Positions 7,489-16,981 are shown, counted from the stretch's first letter. The stretch is DNA of 37,013 bases from Chitinophagaceae bacterium (GCA_025450235.1 JANWHX010000322.1:1-37013), one strand, 5' to 3'. The notes: generated from the letters alone by a model not told the origin. Program-made: numbers and translations.

Positions 7489-7812
7489 CTAACTTACGAG
7501 GTTCAGACTCTTAAATATTTTTTCGCTATTTGACATATCCCCGATCAGTCGTCTTTCGGGTAAGGGGAATTTCTTGATGAGTAATGGGAGGGCAATAATA
7601 TCCACAGATTTCGCGAATTGTGGTTGCTGATATACATCTATAATTTGCAACTCGTAACGACTTTTCAGGTACTTTTCAAAAAAAGCCTTAAGATTGGTAA
7701 TAGCACGGGACGAATTGGGCGATGCTCCAGTTACATACAACCGGAATACAAACGGGTCCCCGTCATTATTGTCCGCCTCAAACCCCGAATCCTTTTCTTT
7801 TTTCATAGTCAC
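7489..7812 (-). CDS. kaiB: KaiB homolog, second copy
   Basis: A 107-residue thioredoxin-like KaiB protein with an extra acidic N-terminal tail (about 20 residues, EADNNDGDP). [21 protein letters not shown] is the first strand-helix of KaiB. The segment [26 protein letters not shown] covers the metastable region, and [11 protein letters not shown] keeps the Gly-Asp that matters for fold switching in cyanobacterial KaiB. The usual PTL is PLL here, so it is the more diverged copy. Its ATG overlaps the stop of the first kaiB (ATGA), so translation is probably coupled. KaiB binds KaiC in cyanobacteria; here it might instead bind the kinase or a different KaiC state. Confidence 0.9.
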   Translation of the reverse strand: MTMKKEKDSGFEADNNDGDPFVFRLYVTGASPNSSRAITNLKAFFEKYLKSRYELQIIDVYQQPQFAKSVDIIALPLLIKKFPLPERRLIGDMSNSEKIFKSLNLVS

Positions 7813-8102
7813 ACTTTTACCGGACGAATATTTAATCCTACTAATACCTTTTCTTCATTGGAAAGATCTCCTATGATCTTACGTATTGGTTCTGGCACTT
7901 TTCGTACCAAAGTAGGTATAGCAAATATCTGGTCGCCTTCAGCCAGTTGTGGCTTTTCTAAAAGGTCTATCACTTCAATCCTATACATACCTTTCAAATG
8001 CGTTTCGCAGTATTTCCTTAAGTTTTTTAGAGCAGCTACCGATTTAGGAGTTTTACCGGCCACGTACAGGCGTAATTCCCATGTTTTTTCGAGTTTTGCC
8101 AT
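7809..8102 (-). CDS. kaiB: KaiB homolog, first copy
   Basis: A 97-residue KaiB protein close to the canonical family: [19 protein letters not shown], then [19 protein letters not shown] with [10 protein letters not shown], and [16 protein letters not shown]. These match the cyanobacterial sequence pattern including cis-Pro (IPT) and GD. It lacks the acidic C-terminal tail of the Synechococcus protein. The start is 2 nt after the kaiC stop and the stop overlaps the second kaiB. In the known clock KaiB switches to a thioredoxin-like fold, binds the CI ring of KaiC and drives dephosphorylation. That role here is by homology only. Confidence 0.94.
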   Translation of the reverse strand: MAKLEKTWELRLYVAGKTPKSVAALKNLRKYCETHLKGMYRIEVIDLLEKPQLAEGDQIFAIPTLVRKVPEPIRKIIGDLSNEEKVLVGLNIRPVKV

Positions 8103-8104
8103 GT

Positions 8105-9622
8105 CTATCTGATCTTGTTTGCCGGTGCCCTAAAATGGCCCCGGCCATTCTGTTTTCCATTAGCCATTGCCTCTTTTTCCTTTGCCTCTCTTGCAGAACC
8201 AATGAGTACCCCTTCGGGACCCCGGTAAACATCTACAAGGTTTAGTCCTTTTGAACTTATGATAAATTCCCTGACTTCTTTGCTATGCTTCATTCCCCTT
8301 GATTTCATAATGTATAAAGCGCGATTTCTCTCTCCATCTGTTTCAACATCTCTCACCAATAACCATGCGTCCACTAAAGATGATACATTTTCATCAATAT
8401 GCTCCGTTGCGCCACTGTTTAAAGCCGTAAGCATGAGAGTAATTCCTTCATTCTGTAAATGATCAACGAGCCGTAACAACATAGAGTTAACGTCATTAAG
8501 CAACCCTACTGATACCAGGTTAGTAATCGGATCGACGATCACCGCGTGAGGTTTGAATTTCTTCACCAGCCTATACATTTTGGCTAAATGCATTTCCAAT
8601 CCATATAAACCGGGCCGGAAAGAATGAAACTGCAGTAAGCCTTTCTTCACATGTTGATCGAGACCAAGACCGATCGAACGCATATTGCGGATGATCTGCT
8701 GAGGTGATTCTTCAAAAGCAAAGAATATACATTTTCCTTTTCGCCTGCATGTTTCATTGGCAAAATTCGCAGCGATACTTGTTTTTCCTGTACCCGCAGA
8801 CCCGGATAATAAAATACTGCTTCCTCTAAAAAATCCTTTTCCTCCAAACATCTGGTCAAGTGTCGGAATACCTGTCGAAACTCTTTGGGAAGATACAGCC
8901 TTATCAAGCTTTAGCGAAGTAACTGGAAGGACAGTAATACCCTCTTCGTCAATCAAAAAAGGATATTCATTGGTGCCGTGAATGGAGCCCCGGTATTTTA
9001 CTATGCGAAGTCTTCTTGTTGATATTTGATTAATGATCCGGTGGTCCAACACGATCACACAATCGGATACATATTCCTCCAGTCCATGCCGCGTCAGCGC
9101 ACCTTCTCCTTTTTCACCTGTAATAATTGCTGTGACACCCTTCTCTTTCAACCATTGAAAGAGCCGACGCAATTCAGCCCGCAGAATACCCTGGCTGCTT
9201 AATCCAGCGAAGAGGTTTTCAATAGTATCCAATACTACCCTTTTGGCACCTATGCTATCAATAGCGTGGCCGAGTCTTATAAAGAGTCCATCAAGATCAT
9301 ATTCACCTGTTTCTTCGATTTCAGATGCCTTGATATGAACATAATCCAGTCTTAGTTTTTTGTTTCTCTGTAATTTCTCCAGGTCAAATCCAAGGGAAGC
9401 GACATTGGCACTGAGTTCATCAGCTTTTTCTTCGAAAGCCATAAACACTCCCGGTTCATCATATAACGTAGCTCCTTTAACAATGAATTCCAAAGCCATC
9501 AATGTTTTGCCGCAACCGGGACCACCGCAGATCAACGTCGGTCTTCCTTGCGGAAGTCCTCCTTCCGTGATCTCATCCAGACCATTGATCCCGGTCTTTG
9601 ATTTGGGTATTGACTTCATCAT
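8105..9622 (-). CDS. kaiC: KaiC-family ATPase/autokinase
   Basis: I choose ATG 9622 (505 aa; another ATG follows immediately). The frame upstream to 9718 encodes a non-conserved hydrophobic stretch. It has two RecA-like domains. CI has Walker A GGPGCGKT (33-40), catalytic EE (64-65) and Walker B VVLD (129-132). CII has Walker A GSAGTGKT (274-281), EE (304-305) and Walker B VIVD (361-364). The CII phospho-site region reads DENVSSLVD (410-418), so Ser414 and Ser415 align with Ser431 and Thr432 of Synechococcus KaiC. Thr426 is replaced by Ile409. The RCxxK-like tail is replaced by a Lys/Gly/Asn-rich end. It heads the operon with two kaiB genes and a kinase, and no kaiA is present. Confidence 0.95.
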   Translation of the reverse strand: MMKSIPKSKTGINGLDEITEGGLPQGRPTLICGGPGCGKTLMALEFIVKGATLYDEPGVFMAFEEKADELSANVASLGFDLEKLQRNKKLRLDYVHIKASEIEETGEYDLDGLFIRLGHAIDSIGAKRVVLDTIENLFAGLSSQGILRAELRRLFQWLKEKGVTAIITGEKGEGALTRHGLEEYVSDCVIVLDHRIINQISTRRLRIVKYRGSIHGTNEYPFLIDEEGITVLPVTSLKLDKAVSSQRVSTGIPTLDQMFGGKGFFRGSSILLSGSAGTGKTSIAANFANETCRRKGKCIFFAFEESPQQIIRNMRSIGLGLDQHVKKGLLQFHSFRPGLYGLEMHLAKMYRLVKKFKPHAVIVDPITNLVSVGLLNDVNSMLLRLVDHLQNEGITLMLTALNSGATEHIDENVSSLVDAWLLVRDVETDGERNRALYIMKSRGMKHSKEVREFIISSKGLNLVDVYRGPEGVLIGSAREAKEKEAMANGKQNGRGHFRAPANKIR

Positions 9623-9866
9623 ATATGATTGAACATTGATGTGTGGAAGTAAGGAAACACTAAAATAAACTATTATGAAATTCGAAAAAAAAATAAAGCT
9701 AACCCTACGCCGTCGCATTTAAGTCATTCACACCACTTATTCGTCCACAAAAAAAGCAGCCTATTTGTGCGCCGACGGTTTTCCTTGCCTAATGAATGAC
9801 TCTGATATTGATCGGTAAAGGCGGTGGAGATTCCTGATACCTGTTTTCCCATGTCTTTACTTTTGA

Positions 9867-10886
9867 TCAAAACTGAAAAAAAATCTCCGTTGCCCCATAT
9901 CCATATAGGGGGTGGTATTGGTTTACAAAGGACTTCACTTCTTTTTTCAGGCGTAGTCTTTCGTGTATTTCATCCCGGAGCTTCCCTTCTCCCACACCAT
10001 GTATAACGATCAGTGAAGGTTGAATGTGGGCAAGCGCCAGATCATAGTATTTTTCGAATGTCTTTAATTGCAAACTTACAATCTCATAATTGCTGAGATG
10101 TTTCCAATCATCGGTAAGTTTTTCAATGTGAAGATCAATTACACTGCGCGGGGGCTCCAGGTGCTGTCTTGCTTTTTTAGCATCATATATCTTATATCCC
10201 TTGGCTGAAAGGCCATCGGTATCGAATTTTTCTTCGAAAATTTTATCGGGATACTTTTCAAATAATTTATAAGAGAATGTAGCTTCATTCTTTTGTTTTA
10301 TGTCTTCGATGCTTGCGAAAAGTTGTTTTGCCTTTAGTTTTAAAGCGGACTCAAAGAACTCCGCCTTCTTTTTATCCGGCAGAAGCAGCGAAAACTCAAC
10401 TTCAAATAGAGGATTATCATTAAGATTTTCAAACGCTATATCATGGAGGTAAAAATCTTCAAAAGGATTTACCTGGTTCTTCAGGTCGAATTCCGCTTTA
10501 CCGAAGTAAGTAAGCCTGTAAGCAAAATTGTAAGCGGTTTCCGTTCTGTTTACCAAATGGACTTTCAATTCTACGACGACATCGTCACCGAATTCATCAG
10601 TCTGAAATACGGGAAGGAACGCTAACCAAACGCCATCAGCTACCCGGTTCGCATTTGATAGCTTCTCTTTCCTGACATCGTCCACGTATAGCTTCTCTTT
10701 CTTTTTGGGAAATAGTTTATTCCCGGAAAACCTTTTAAAGTAGGGAAAATCAAGCTGATCAATAAAAGCAGGAAACTTTACCCCCTTCACGTCGACCATT
10801 ACCATTTTCTCATTCATAATATCAATGATCTCACCCTCTTCATTGGAATGCAGGATAAGGACCTTATCTCCGACCTGGAATTTCAT
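9867..10886 (-). CDS. DUF2027 and Smr domain protein (MutS2-like nuclease relative)
   Basis: A 339-residue protein. The N-terminal FQVGDKVLILHSNEEGEI and MVMVDVKGVKFPAFIDQLDF segments form small beta-barrel-like folds as in DUF2027. The C-terminal Smr domain (about 250-339) carries DLHIEKL, the LIVIHGVGEGKLRDEI loop (the HGxGxGxLR motif) and ends in YGYGATEIFFQF. Smr domains cut branched or mismatched DNA, or RNA, in MutS2 and its relatives; the exact substrate here is unknown. The family is typical of Bacteroidota. A TAnnTTTG box sits immediately before the ATG (see 10891-10898). The kaiC start lies 245 nt downstream, so the kai operon may have its own promoter. Confidence 0.88.
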   Translation of the reverse strand: MKFQVGDKVLILHSNEEGEIIDIMNEKMVMVDVKGVKFPAFIDQLDFPYFKRFSGNKLFPKKKEKLYVDDVRKEKLSNANRVADGVWLAFLPVFQTDEFGDDVVVELKVHLVNRTETAYNFAYRLTYFGKAEFDLKNQVNPFEDFYLHDIAFENLNDNPLFEVEFSLLLPDKKKAEFFESALKLKAKQLFASIEDIKQKNEATFSYKLFEKYPDKIFEEKFDTDGLSAKGYKIYDAKKARQHLEPPRSVIDLHIEKLTDDWKHLSNYEIVSLQLKTFEKYYDLALAHIQPSLIVIHGVGEGKLRDEIHERLRLKKEVKSFVNQYHPLYGYGATEIFFQF

Positions 10887-10890
10887 AATG

Positions 10891-10898
10891 CAAAAATA
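10891..10898 (-). promoter_or_regulatory. Candidate -7 box before the Smr gene
   Basis: The minus strand reads TATTTTTG, a match to TAnnTTTG, ending 4 nt before the ATG at 10886. The transcript would then be leaderless or nearly so. No TTG was found at the expected -33 position, which lowers confidence. Confidence 0.4.
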
Positions 10899-10948
10899 CG
10901 CCGGTATCCCTAATTGAATGGTGAAGAAATGCGCAGTGAGATACCTGG

Positions 10949-12727
10949 TCAGAACCTGGTTTTGGATTCCTGCATCGCTGATTCTACAAGCGCCAATTTG
11001 CTTTTCTTATACCCGTACAAGAAATAGAAAACAACTCCTATGAGTAACCAGCTCAGGAACCATACCCAGTTACTTTTGGTCATACCCGTAAGCAAATACA
11101 TACAGGTAATAAGACCCATCAGTGGAATCAGGGAATATTTTTTGATAAAGGCAACCACCGCTAAGACAACGGCGCTTATCCAGAAAATTATTAATGATAT
11201 GTTCGGAGTGGCTGCATCCATAAAACTTATTTTTCCGCTCTTATAATCTTCATTCCCGCTAAAATCGAAATGGAAAAGATCGGCAAAGTAATTTTTGGAA
11301 AGTACCTGTGCCATGACAATTGCGCCCGCCACAATCAAAGGAAAGATAAACTGCCCGCTGATAAAAGGAATATGAAATCGCCCGGGTTGTTTTTCACGTA
11401 CCGGTATCAGCAATACTCCACCACAAACAAGTACAAACGCAAAAAGAGTAGCAATACTGGTAAAGTCCAGCACAAAAGTCTTATCGGTAAATAATATAGG
11501 AACCCCTACCACTAATCCGGTAATTATTGTGGCAAATGATGGGGTTTTATATTTTGGGTGAATTTTTTGAAAAACAGGGGGTAACAATCCATCGCGGCTC
11601 ATGCTCATCCATATTCTTGGTTGACCCATTTGAAATACCAACAATACACTGGTCATTGCAATCACGGCGCAGATGGAAACAAGGACCTGCATCCAGCCAA
11701 TGTTGAGATTTTGCTTTTCAAAAATGAAAGCCAATGGATCACCCACGCCGTCAAAATTCCGGTAATTCACAGCGCCCGTCAATACAAGTGTCAGTAAAAT
11801 ATAGATGATCGTGCAAATCACCAATGAGAGTATCATTCCCCGCGGCAGGTCTTTCTGCGGATTTTTACTTTCTTCCGCCAACACGCTTACTGCGTCAAAT
11901 CCAATATAGGCAAAGAATACACCGCTGACTGCTGCCATGACTCCACTAAAGCCATTCGGCATAAAAGATCTTACTTCGTCATCGTTTGGCGGTGTCCAAT
12001 TGTAAGTAAGTCCATTTGAAAATACCAGGGCACCTCCCACCAGGATGATCAACGCTACGACAGCTAATTTTAAAACCACCATTACATTGCTGAAGTTGCG
12101 GCTTTCTCTCACTCCACGAAATACTAAATAAGTGATGAGAACATTTATCACCAACGCCGGCAGATCAAGTATGATTCTCAGTCCACCGGCAACAGGAGCA
12201 TTGTTCCATGCTGCTAACTCATCAGCACTGCTACTGCCTTTTTCTATAGCATGTTTCGCCTCCATATAACTTGTACTCAGGTATTCAGGTATGTGAAGAC
12301 CCGTTTTATCAAGAAACGAAGTAAAATAATCGCTCCAGCTATAGGCGACATAAATGTTGCCAATAGAATATTCCATGATCAATGCCCACCCGATGATCCA
12401 GGCAAATAATTCACCGAAGGATGCATAAGCATACGTGTAAGCGCTTCCTGCCACCGGGATACGACTGGCAAACTCAGAATAACAAAAGGCTGTAAACGCG
12501 CATGCTATTGCGGTAATGATAAATAATATCACTACTCCCGGTCCACCATGAAAAACTGCCCCACCAAGACTGCTAAAACTTCCGGCTCCCAATATAGCCG
12601 CTATGCCGAAAAAAGTAAGATCACGAACTGTCAGCACTCTTTTTAAACCCTGGTCGCCATGACGATGATCCGATCCTTCTGAAAGTATTGAATCGATCTT
12701 TTTAGTCCGGAATAATGAATTTGCCAT
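10949..12727 (-). CDS. Amino acid permease, APC superfamily
   Basis: A 592-residue protein with about 14 membrane segments, after a soluble N-terminal stretch of about 35 residues. GIAAILGAGSFSSLGGAVFH (TM1 with the G-x-G-S/T substrate loop) and ASRIPVAGSAYTYAYASFG are the classic APC signature of the cationic amino acid transporter (CAT) branch. An insert between TM segments (about 130-190) and a hydrophilic loop near 440-480 are as in Bacteroidota relatives. It probably imports amino acids with protons; substrate specificity cannot be decided from motifs. It stands alone between the Smr gene and the polyprenyl synthase, with 66 nt upstream and no clear promoter. Confidence 0.9.
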   Translation of the reverse strand: MANSLFRTKKIDSILSEGSDHRHGDQGLKRVLTVRDLTFFGIAAILGAGSFSSLGGAVFHGGPGVVILFIITAIACAFTAFCYSEFASRIPVAGSAYTYAYASFGELFAWIIGWALIMEYSIGNIYVAYSWSDYFTSFLDKTGLHIPEYLSTSYMEAKHAIEKGSSSADELAAWNNAPVAGGLRIILDLPALVINVLITYLVFRGVRESRNFSNVMVVLKLAVVALIILVGGALVFSNGLTYNWTPPNDDEVRSFMPNGFSGVMAAVSGVFFAYIGFDAVSVLAEESKNPQKDLPRGMILSLVICTIIYILLTLVLTGAVNYRNFDGVGDPLAFIFEKQNLNIGWMQVLVSICAVIAMTSVLLVFQMGQPRIWMSMSRDGLLPPVFQKIHPKYKTPSFATIITGLVVGVPILFTDKTFVLDFTSIATLFAFVLVCGGVLLIPVREKQPGRFHIPFISGQFIFPLIVAGAIVMAQVLSKNYFADLFHFDFSGNEDYKSGKISFMDAATPNISLIIFWISAVVLAVVAFIKKYSLIPLMGLITCMYLLTGMTKSNWVWFLSWLLIGVVFYFLYGYKKSKLALVESAMQESKTRF

Positions 12728-12793
12728 TGTGCAGTTGGTTTGTAATTCAAAATAGGCAAAATATCAGTAACACTAAAGGAAGTTTATCAAGAA

Positions 12794-13759
12794 TCAATGA
12801 TCCCGTTTTATAAGGTAGGTGGCAAGATCCTTCAAAGGTTGTTTTCTTTTTGACAAAACGGCGATGTCTTCCAAATGTCCGAAAGCTTCATCCAGGAATT
12901 TATTTTTTAACTCCAGGGCCCATTCGTCTGCTTTACAGTCTTTGAATACCCGGATCAGTTTTTTCACTTTATCTCCCGAACTATCCTGAATTAATTTATT
13001 CAATTCTTTTTTCTGACTGGCGGATGCAGTTTCCCATGCGTGGATAAGAAGAAAAGTTTTCTTATTGGCCACAATATCTCCGCCCACTTGCTTGCCAAAT
13101 TTATCCGGATCCCCAAACGCATCCAGGTAATCATCCTGTACCTGGAACGCTAATCCGAGTTTCCTTCCAAATTCATACAGCAGGTTTTGATTTCTTTCGC
13201 CGGCACCGCCAAGTATAGCTCCCATTTTTAAGCTGGCGGCCAATAAAACAGATGTTTTTAGTTCGATCATTCTCAAATACTGATCAAACGCAACGGATTC
13301 CAGTTTTTCAAAATCCATATCCAATTGCTGGCCTTCGCATACTTCTTTTGCCGTCGCATTAAATAGATTTTGCACCCGCCGGATAACCGTAAGGCTGACG
13401 TTATTCATTAATTCATAAGCTGCAATCAGCATTACATCACCAGCAAGCAAGGCCGTATTAGCCCCGTATTTTTTAGGGACAGTTTCGATACCCCTTCGTA
13501 AAGGAGCATTATCCATTATATCATCATGAATCAGCGTAAAATTGTGAAATAATTCAATCGCTGTCGCCATTTCCCAGGCATCGGGTTTTATTTCATCAAA
13601 TAATTCATTGCCCATCAGGCACAGCACGGGTCGTATTCGTTTACCACCTGCTTTCAAAAAATATTCATTGGGTTCATACAAACTCGCCGGCTCAGGCGGA
13701 AAGTGTTTCTGGTTGAAATGAGCCGAAAACTGTTGTGATAATTGTTCGAATGATTGCAT
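12794..13759 (-). CDS. Polyprenyl synthetase (trans-isoprenyl diphosphate synthase)
   Basis: A 321-residue all-alpha isoprenyl diphosphate synthase. The first Asp-rich motif is DDIMD (79-83) followed by NAPLRRG, the second is DDYLD (209-213) in QVQDDYLDAFGD, and GGKRIRPVLCL (38-48) binds the allylic or isopentenyl diphosphate. Such enzymes condense IPP units with an allylic diphosphate to make FPP, GGPP or the longer chains used for menaquinone. The residues before the first motif (EL-FHNFTLIHDD) suggest a longer product than FPP. The gene follows RNase R with a gap of about 115 nt on the same strand. I did not assign a chain length. Confidence 0.9.
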   Translation of the reverse strand: MQSFEQLSQQFSAHFNQKHFPPEPASLYEPNEYFLKAGGKRIRPVLCLMGNELFDEIKPDAWEMATAIELFHNFTLIHDDIMDNAPLRRGIETVPKKYGANTALLAGDVMLIAAYELMNNVSLTVIRRVQNLFNATAKEVCEGQQLDMDFEKLESVAFDQYLRMIELKTSVLLAASLKMGAILGGAGERNQNLLYEFGRKLGLAFQVQDDYLDAFGDPDKFGKQVGGDIVANKKTFLLIHAWETASASQKKELNKLIQDSSGDKVKKLIRVFKDCKADEWALELKNKFLDEAFGHLEDIAVLSKRKQPLKDLATYLIKRDH

Positions 13760-13874
13760 CAGCCTTTATTTGATGTTTTCTCTATAATTCCGTTCTTTAA
13801 AAGTATAATCTCACAAACTTCAGAAAATGAATATTTTTTTTACTTATCTTTTTTAATTAAGAGCGTTTTGCATG

Positions 13875-15899
13875 TCACTTTTTCTTTTTGGCCTTTTGTC
13901 TTTCCGGCTTTATCTCATTTTCCGCCTTTGCTTTGGCTAACTCTTCCGCCACCACCCATTCATAGTCTAATTGGCGCTTGGTAAGATTAGCTGCCACAAC
14001 TTTTATCCAAACCTTATCTCCCATCCTGAATTTCTTGCCGCTACGCTGCCCTGCCAAACAATAATCGGATTCCACGTGCCGAAATTCATCGTATTCCAAT
14101 AAACTGTTTACACTGACAAGACCTTCGCATTTATGTTCAACCGTTTCGACCCAGAACCCAAAACTGGCGACACCGCTGATCACTCCTTCGAATTCTTCGC
14201 CAAGATAATTCTTCATGTATTGTACCTGCTTGTATTTGTTGGCGGCTCTTTCGGCCTCCATAGCAGCTCTTTCCCTTTCACTGCAATGCTTGCACTTTTC
14301 CTCCAATTTTTTATCAATGGTAACAGTACTTTCTAATACCTGTTGCAGTATTCTATGTGCCATCACATCCGGATAACGGCGAATAGGAGATGTAAAATGG
14401 CAATAATGCTCAAATCCTAATCCATAATGTCCTACGTTTTCCGTTGTATACTTTGCTTTGGCCATCGTTCGTATACCCAATTGCTCCAGCACGTGTTGTT
14501 CAGGACGACCATGTACATCCATTAATAGTTGATTGAAAGATGCAGCGATCGCCTCCGGCGATGATGTATCAAATGAATGACCGAATTTTTTGGCAAACGC
14601 TACAAACGGTAAGAGCTTTTCTTCATCGGGGTCGTCGTGTATCCGGTAAGGAAAAGGGACCTGTTTCCCTTTTACTTTGAGTTTTGAAATATTTTCGGCA
14701 ACATAACGGTTAGCCAACAGCATGAATTCTTCTATCAGCTGGTGCGACTCCTTACTTTCCTTGATCATGATGCCGATTGGATCACCTTTTTCATCTAACT
14801 TAAAACGAACTTCTGTTGACGAAAAATTTATGGCCCCTTTATTAAATCTTTTTTTTCTCATCCGCTGAGCCAGGTCATTTAATAATAAGATCTCGTCTTT
14901 ATATAATCCATCCCGGGTTTCAATAATTGCCTGCACTTCCTCATACGTAAACCGGTGATCAGAATGGATAATAGTTTTTCCAAGCCAGTATTGTTTTACC
15001 TCCGCTTTAGACGTTATTTGAAAAATGGCGGAGAATGTCAGCTTATCCTCTTTTGGCCGCAAGGAACATAATACATTAGAGATATGTTCAGGCAACATGG
15101 GGTTCACCCTGTCAGGTAAATACACAGAAGTTGCTTTTTGATAAGCCACTTTATCCAACGGGGTATCCGGTTCGACATAATGGGCTACATCAGCAATATG
15201 AACTCCGATCTCATAATTTCCATTTTTTAACTCGCGAAATGAAATTGCATCATCAAAATCCTTTGCGTCGATTGGATCTATAGTAAACGTGAGAATATCC
15301 CGGACATCCTTTCTCGCCTTTATTTCCGTTTCAGAGATGGTATCGGGTATCCTTGCTGCCACTTCCAGCGCATCTTCAGGAAATTCCAAAGGGAACCCAT
15401 TTTCCAGCAAGATCTCTTTCATGGCAGCGTCATTGCTGTTTTCGGCATCCAGCACACTCACGACTTCACCCACGGGTCGTTTGCCATCCTTCTCCCACTT
15501 TACCAAACGAACTACTACCCTATCCCTGTCTTTTGCGTTATTAATGGAAGAAAGTGGAATATAGAGATCCGGCATCGGTTTATCCATTTCCGGAATGAAA
15601 AATGCAAAGTCCTTACTGATCTCAAGATGACCCACGAACTCTGTTCTTTTTCGTTGAACCACGTCCTCAACTTCCCCCTGCATGCGCCTTCCGTTGCCGC
15701 TACCTTTCGTACGTACAATAACCGTATCTCCATGCAGGGCTGTATTGAAGTCACCCGGGCGAACCATGATGTCTATTTTAAGATCGGGTACTATCACAAA
15801 GCCCATTCCTGAACGGGTGACATCCATGTTTCCCTTAAATGTTTTTCCTCCTCCTGAATTACTCCTGTGTTTTGTCTTCTTTGCGTTTTTTCTTCCCAT
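13875..15899 (-). CDS. rnr: Ribonuclease R
   Basis: A 674-residue 3'-to-5' exoribonuclease of the RNB family. The cold-shock-like domains occupy about 20-190. The RNB domain begins with IDPIDAKDFDDAIS (207-220), whose Asp208, Asp211, Asp214 and Asp216/217 form the metal site. Later segments such as HYGLGFEHYCHFTSPIRRYPD are also typical. A C-terminal S1 domain (about 575-655) ends in a basic tail (KPERQKAKKKK). It degrades structured RNA and acts in rRNA quality control. It is shorter than the E. coli enzyme because the N-terminal helix-turn-helix part is absent, as usual in Bacteroidota. It lies 8 nt upstream of the lpxK stop on the same strand and is likely co-transcribed. Confidence 0.95.
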   Translation of the reverse strand: MGRKNAKKTKHRSNSGGGKTFKGNMDVTRSGMGFVIVPDLKIDIMVRPGDFNTALHGDTVIVRTKGSGNGRRMQGEVEDVVQRKRTEFVGHLEISKDFAFFIPEMDKPMPDLYIPLSSINNAKDRDRVVVRLVKWEKDGKRPVGEVVSVLDAENSNDAAMKEILLENGFPLEFPEDALEVAARIPDTISETEIKARKDVRDILTFTIDPIDAKDFDDAISFRELKNGNYEIGVHIADVAHYVEPDTPLDKVAYQKATSVYLPDRVNPMLPEHISNVLCSLRPKEDKLTFSAIFQITSKAEVKQYWLGKTIIHSDHRFTYEEVQAIIETRDGLYKDEILLLNDLAQRMRKKRFNKGAINFSSTEVRFKLDEKGDPIGIMIKESKESHQLIEEFMLLANRYVAENISKLKVKGKQVPFPYRIHDDPDEEKLLPFVAFAKKFGHSFDTSSPEAIAASFNQLLMDVHGRPEQHVLEQLGIRTMAKAKYTTENVGHYGLGFEHYCHFTSPIRRYPDVMAHRILQQVLESTVTIDKKLEEKCKHCSERERAAMEAERAANKYKQVQYMKNYLGEEFEGVISGVASFGFWVETVEHKCEGLVSVNSLLEYDEFRHVESDYCLAGQRSGKKFRMGDKVWIKVVAANLTKRQLDYEWVVAEELAKAKAENEIKPERQKAKKKK

Positions 15900-15907
15900 A
15901 ATAAAAT

Positions 15908-16981
15908 TTATAGTGTTTTTCTGAATTTCCGGATGAAATCTGTAACAAGCTCATTGAATTTACTTGCGTCGCCAAATAAAAAATCATGCCTGATTGGCAC
16001 GATAAATAAAGGCAGGCCGGTCAATTCGCTGTCAAATTTTATCAACCTGACTCCATCTTTTTCTGTTGTCAGAATAATCTTATCCGGAGATTCGATTTGT
16101 TTAAATTTCTTGCTGATGTCCCGCAGGTCGTCAATGGTGAAAATATGGTGATCGGGATATTGAAGGGTTGAATACGTTTTGCAGTTCGCTTTCAGCATTG
16201 CCTCCAATGGCTTAGGATTTGCAATACCGGTAACAAGCAACACGTCGGTCTTGTCGGTAAGTTTATAAAAATCCTTTGTTTTAATGTGTCTTGCCTCTCC
16301 ATATTCAATAGTCGTAAAGAAAACATTCTGACCTGGTCGGGGTTTTATTTCTTTGATGATTTTCTCTCTTCCTTCCCTTGTCAGGCCCGCATTACATTTG
16401 GTGACAATAATTACCTGCGCTCTTTTGTATGAGGACTTCTGATCACGCAAATTGCCGGTCGGCAAATAAAAATCACGGGTAAACAAATTATTACAGTCAG
16501 TAAGCAAAATATTGAGATCAGCCTTAATGGCCCGGTGTTGAAATGCATCATCCAAAATGATCGCCTCTGTTCCAGGGTGGTCGTGCATGAGCTGTGAAAT
16601 AGCATCGAGCCTTTCCTCTCCTACTGCTACTGGTACGTCAGGAAATTTAATATGAAACAACATAGGTTCATCCCCGATTTCTAACGCAGTGACCTTTTCA
16701 TTGGCTAAAGCATAACCTTTCGTTTTCCGTTTGTATCCGCGGCTTAGGGTGGCTATTTTAAATTGATCCTTTAACAAACTCACGAGATATTCTACCATGG
16801 GCGACTTGCCGGTGCCCCCCACTGATAAATTGCCCACACAGATCAGCGGCATACCAAATGAGGATGACCTGAGTATTTTTAGGTCGTACAGAAAATTTCG
16901 AATGGTAATGATCAACCAATACAATAATGCGACAGGAAACAAAATAATACGCAATGGTTTCGGAAAAAAACTAGAAAACAT
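15908..16981 (-). CDS. lpxK: Tetraacyldisaccharide 4'-kinase
   Basis: From ATG 16981 the product is 357 aa, the normal family length. The frame is open upstream to 17218, but this would run through the cyclo-ligase gene, so it is not used. A hydrophobic N-terminal helix (about 8-28) anchors it to the inner membrane. The P-loop-like NLSVGGTGKSP (51-61), then ATLSRGYKRKTKGY and EAIILDDAFQHR (with the DDAFQHR signature) are characteristic. It phosphorylates the 4' position of lipid A disaccharide, so this organism makes lipopolysaccharide. The start overlaps the cyclo-ligase stop by 11 nt, indicating coupled expression in the fau-lpxK-rnr set. Confidence 0.95.
   Translation of the reverse strand: MFSSFFPKPLRIILFPVALLYWLIITIRNFLYDLKILRSSSFGMPLICVGNLSVGGTGKSPMVEYLVSLLKDQFKIATLSRGYKRKTKGYALANEKVTALEIGDEPMLFHIKFPDVPVAVGEERLDAISQLMHDHPGTEAIILDDAFQHRAIKADLNILLTDCNNLFTRDFYLPTGNLRDQKSSYKRAQVIIVTKCNAGLTREGREKIIKEIKPRPGQNVFFTTIEYGEARHIKTKDFYKLTDKTDVLLVTGIANPKPLEAMLKANCKTYSTLQYPDHHIFTIDDLRDISKKFKQIESPDKIILTTEKDGVRLIKFDSELTGLPLFIVPIRHDFLFGDASKFNELVTDFIRKFRKTL

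Noticed and set aside
9623-9866. KaiC promoter or KaiA gene in the spacer upstream of kaiC
   Set aside because: No TAnnTTTG box on the minus strand was found, and there is no coding frame of KaiA size. The CCGTCG/CGACGG pair (9711 and 9774) is short and far apart.
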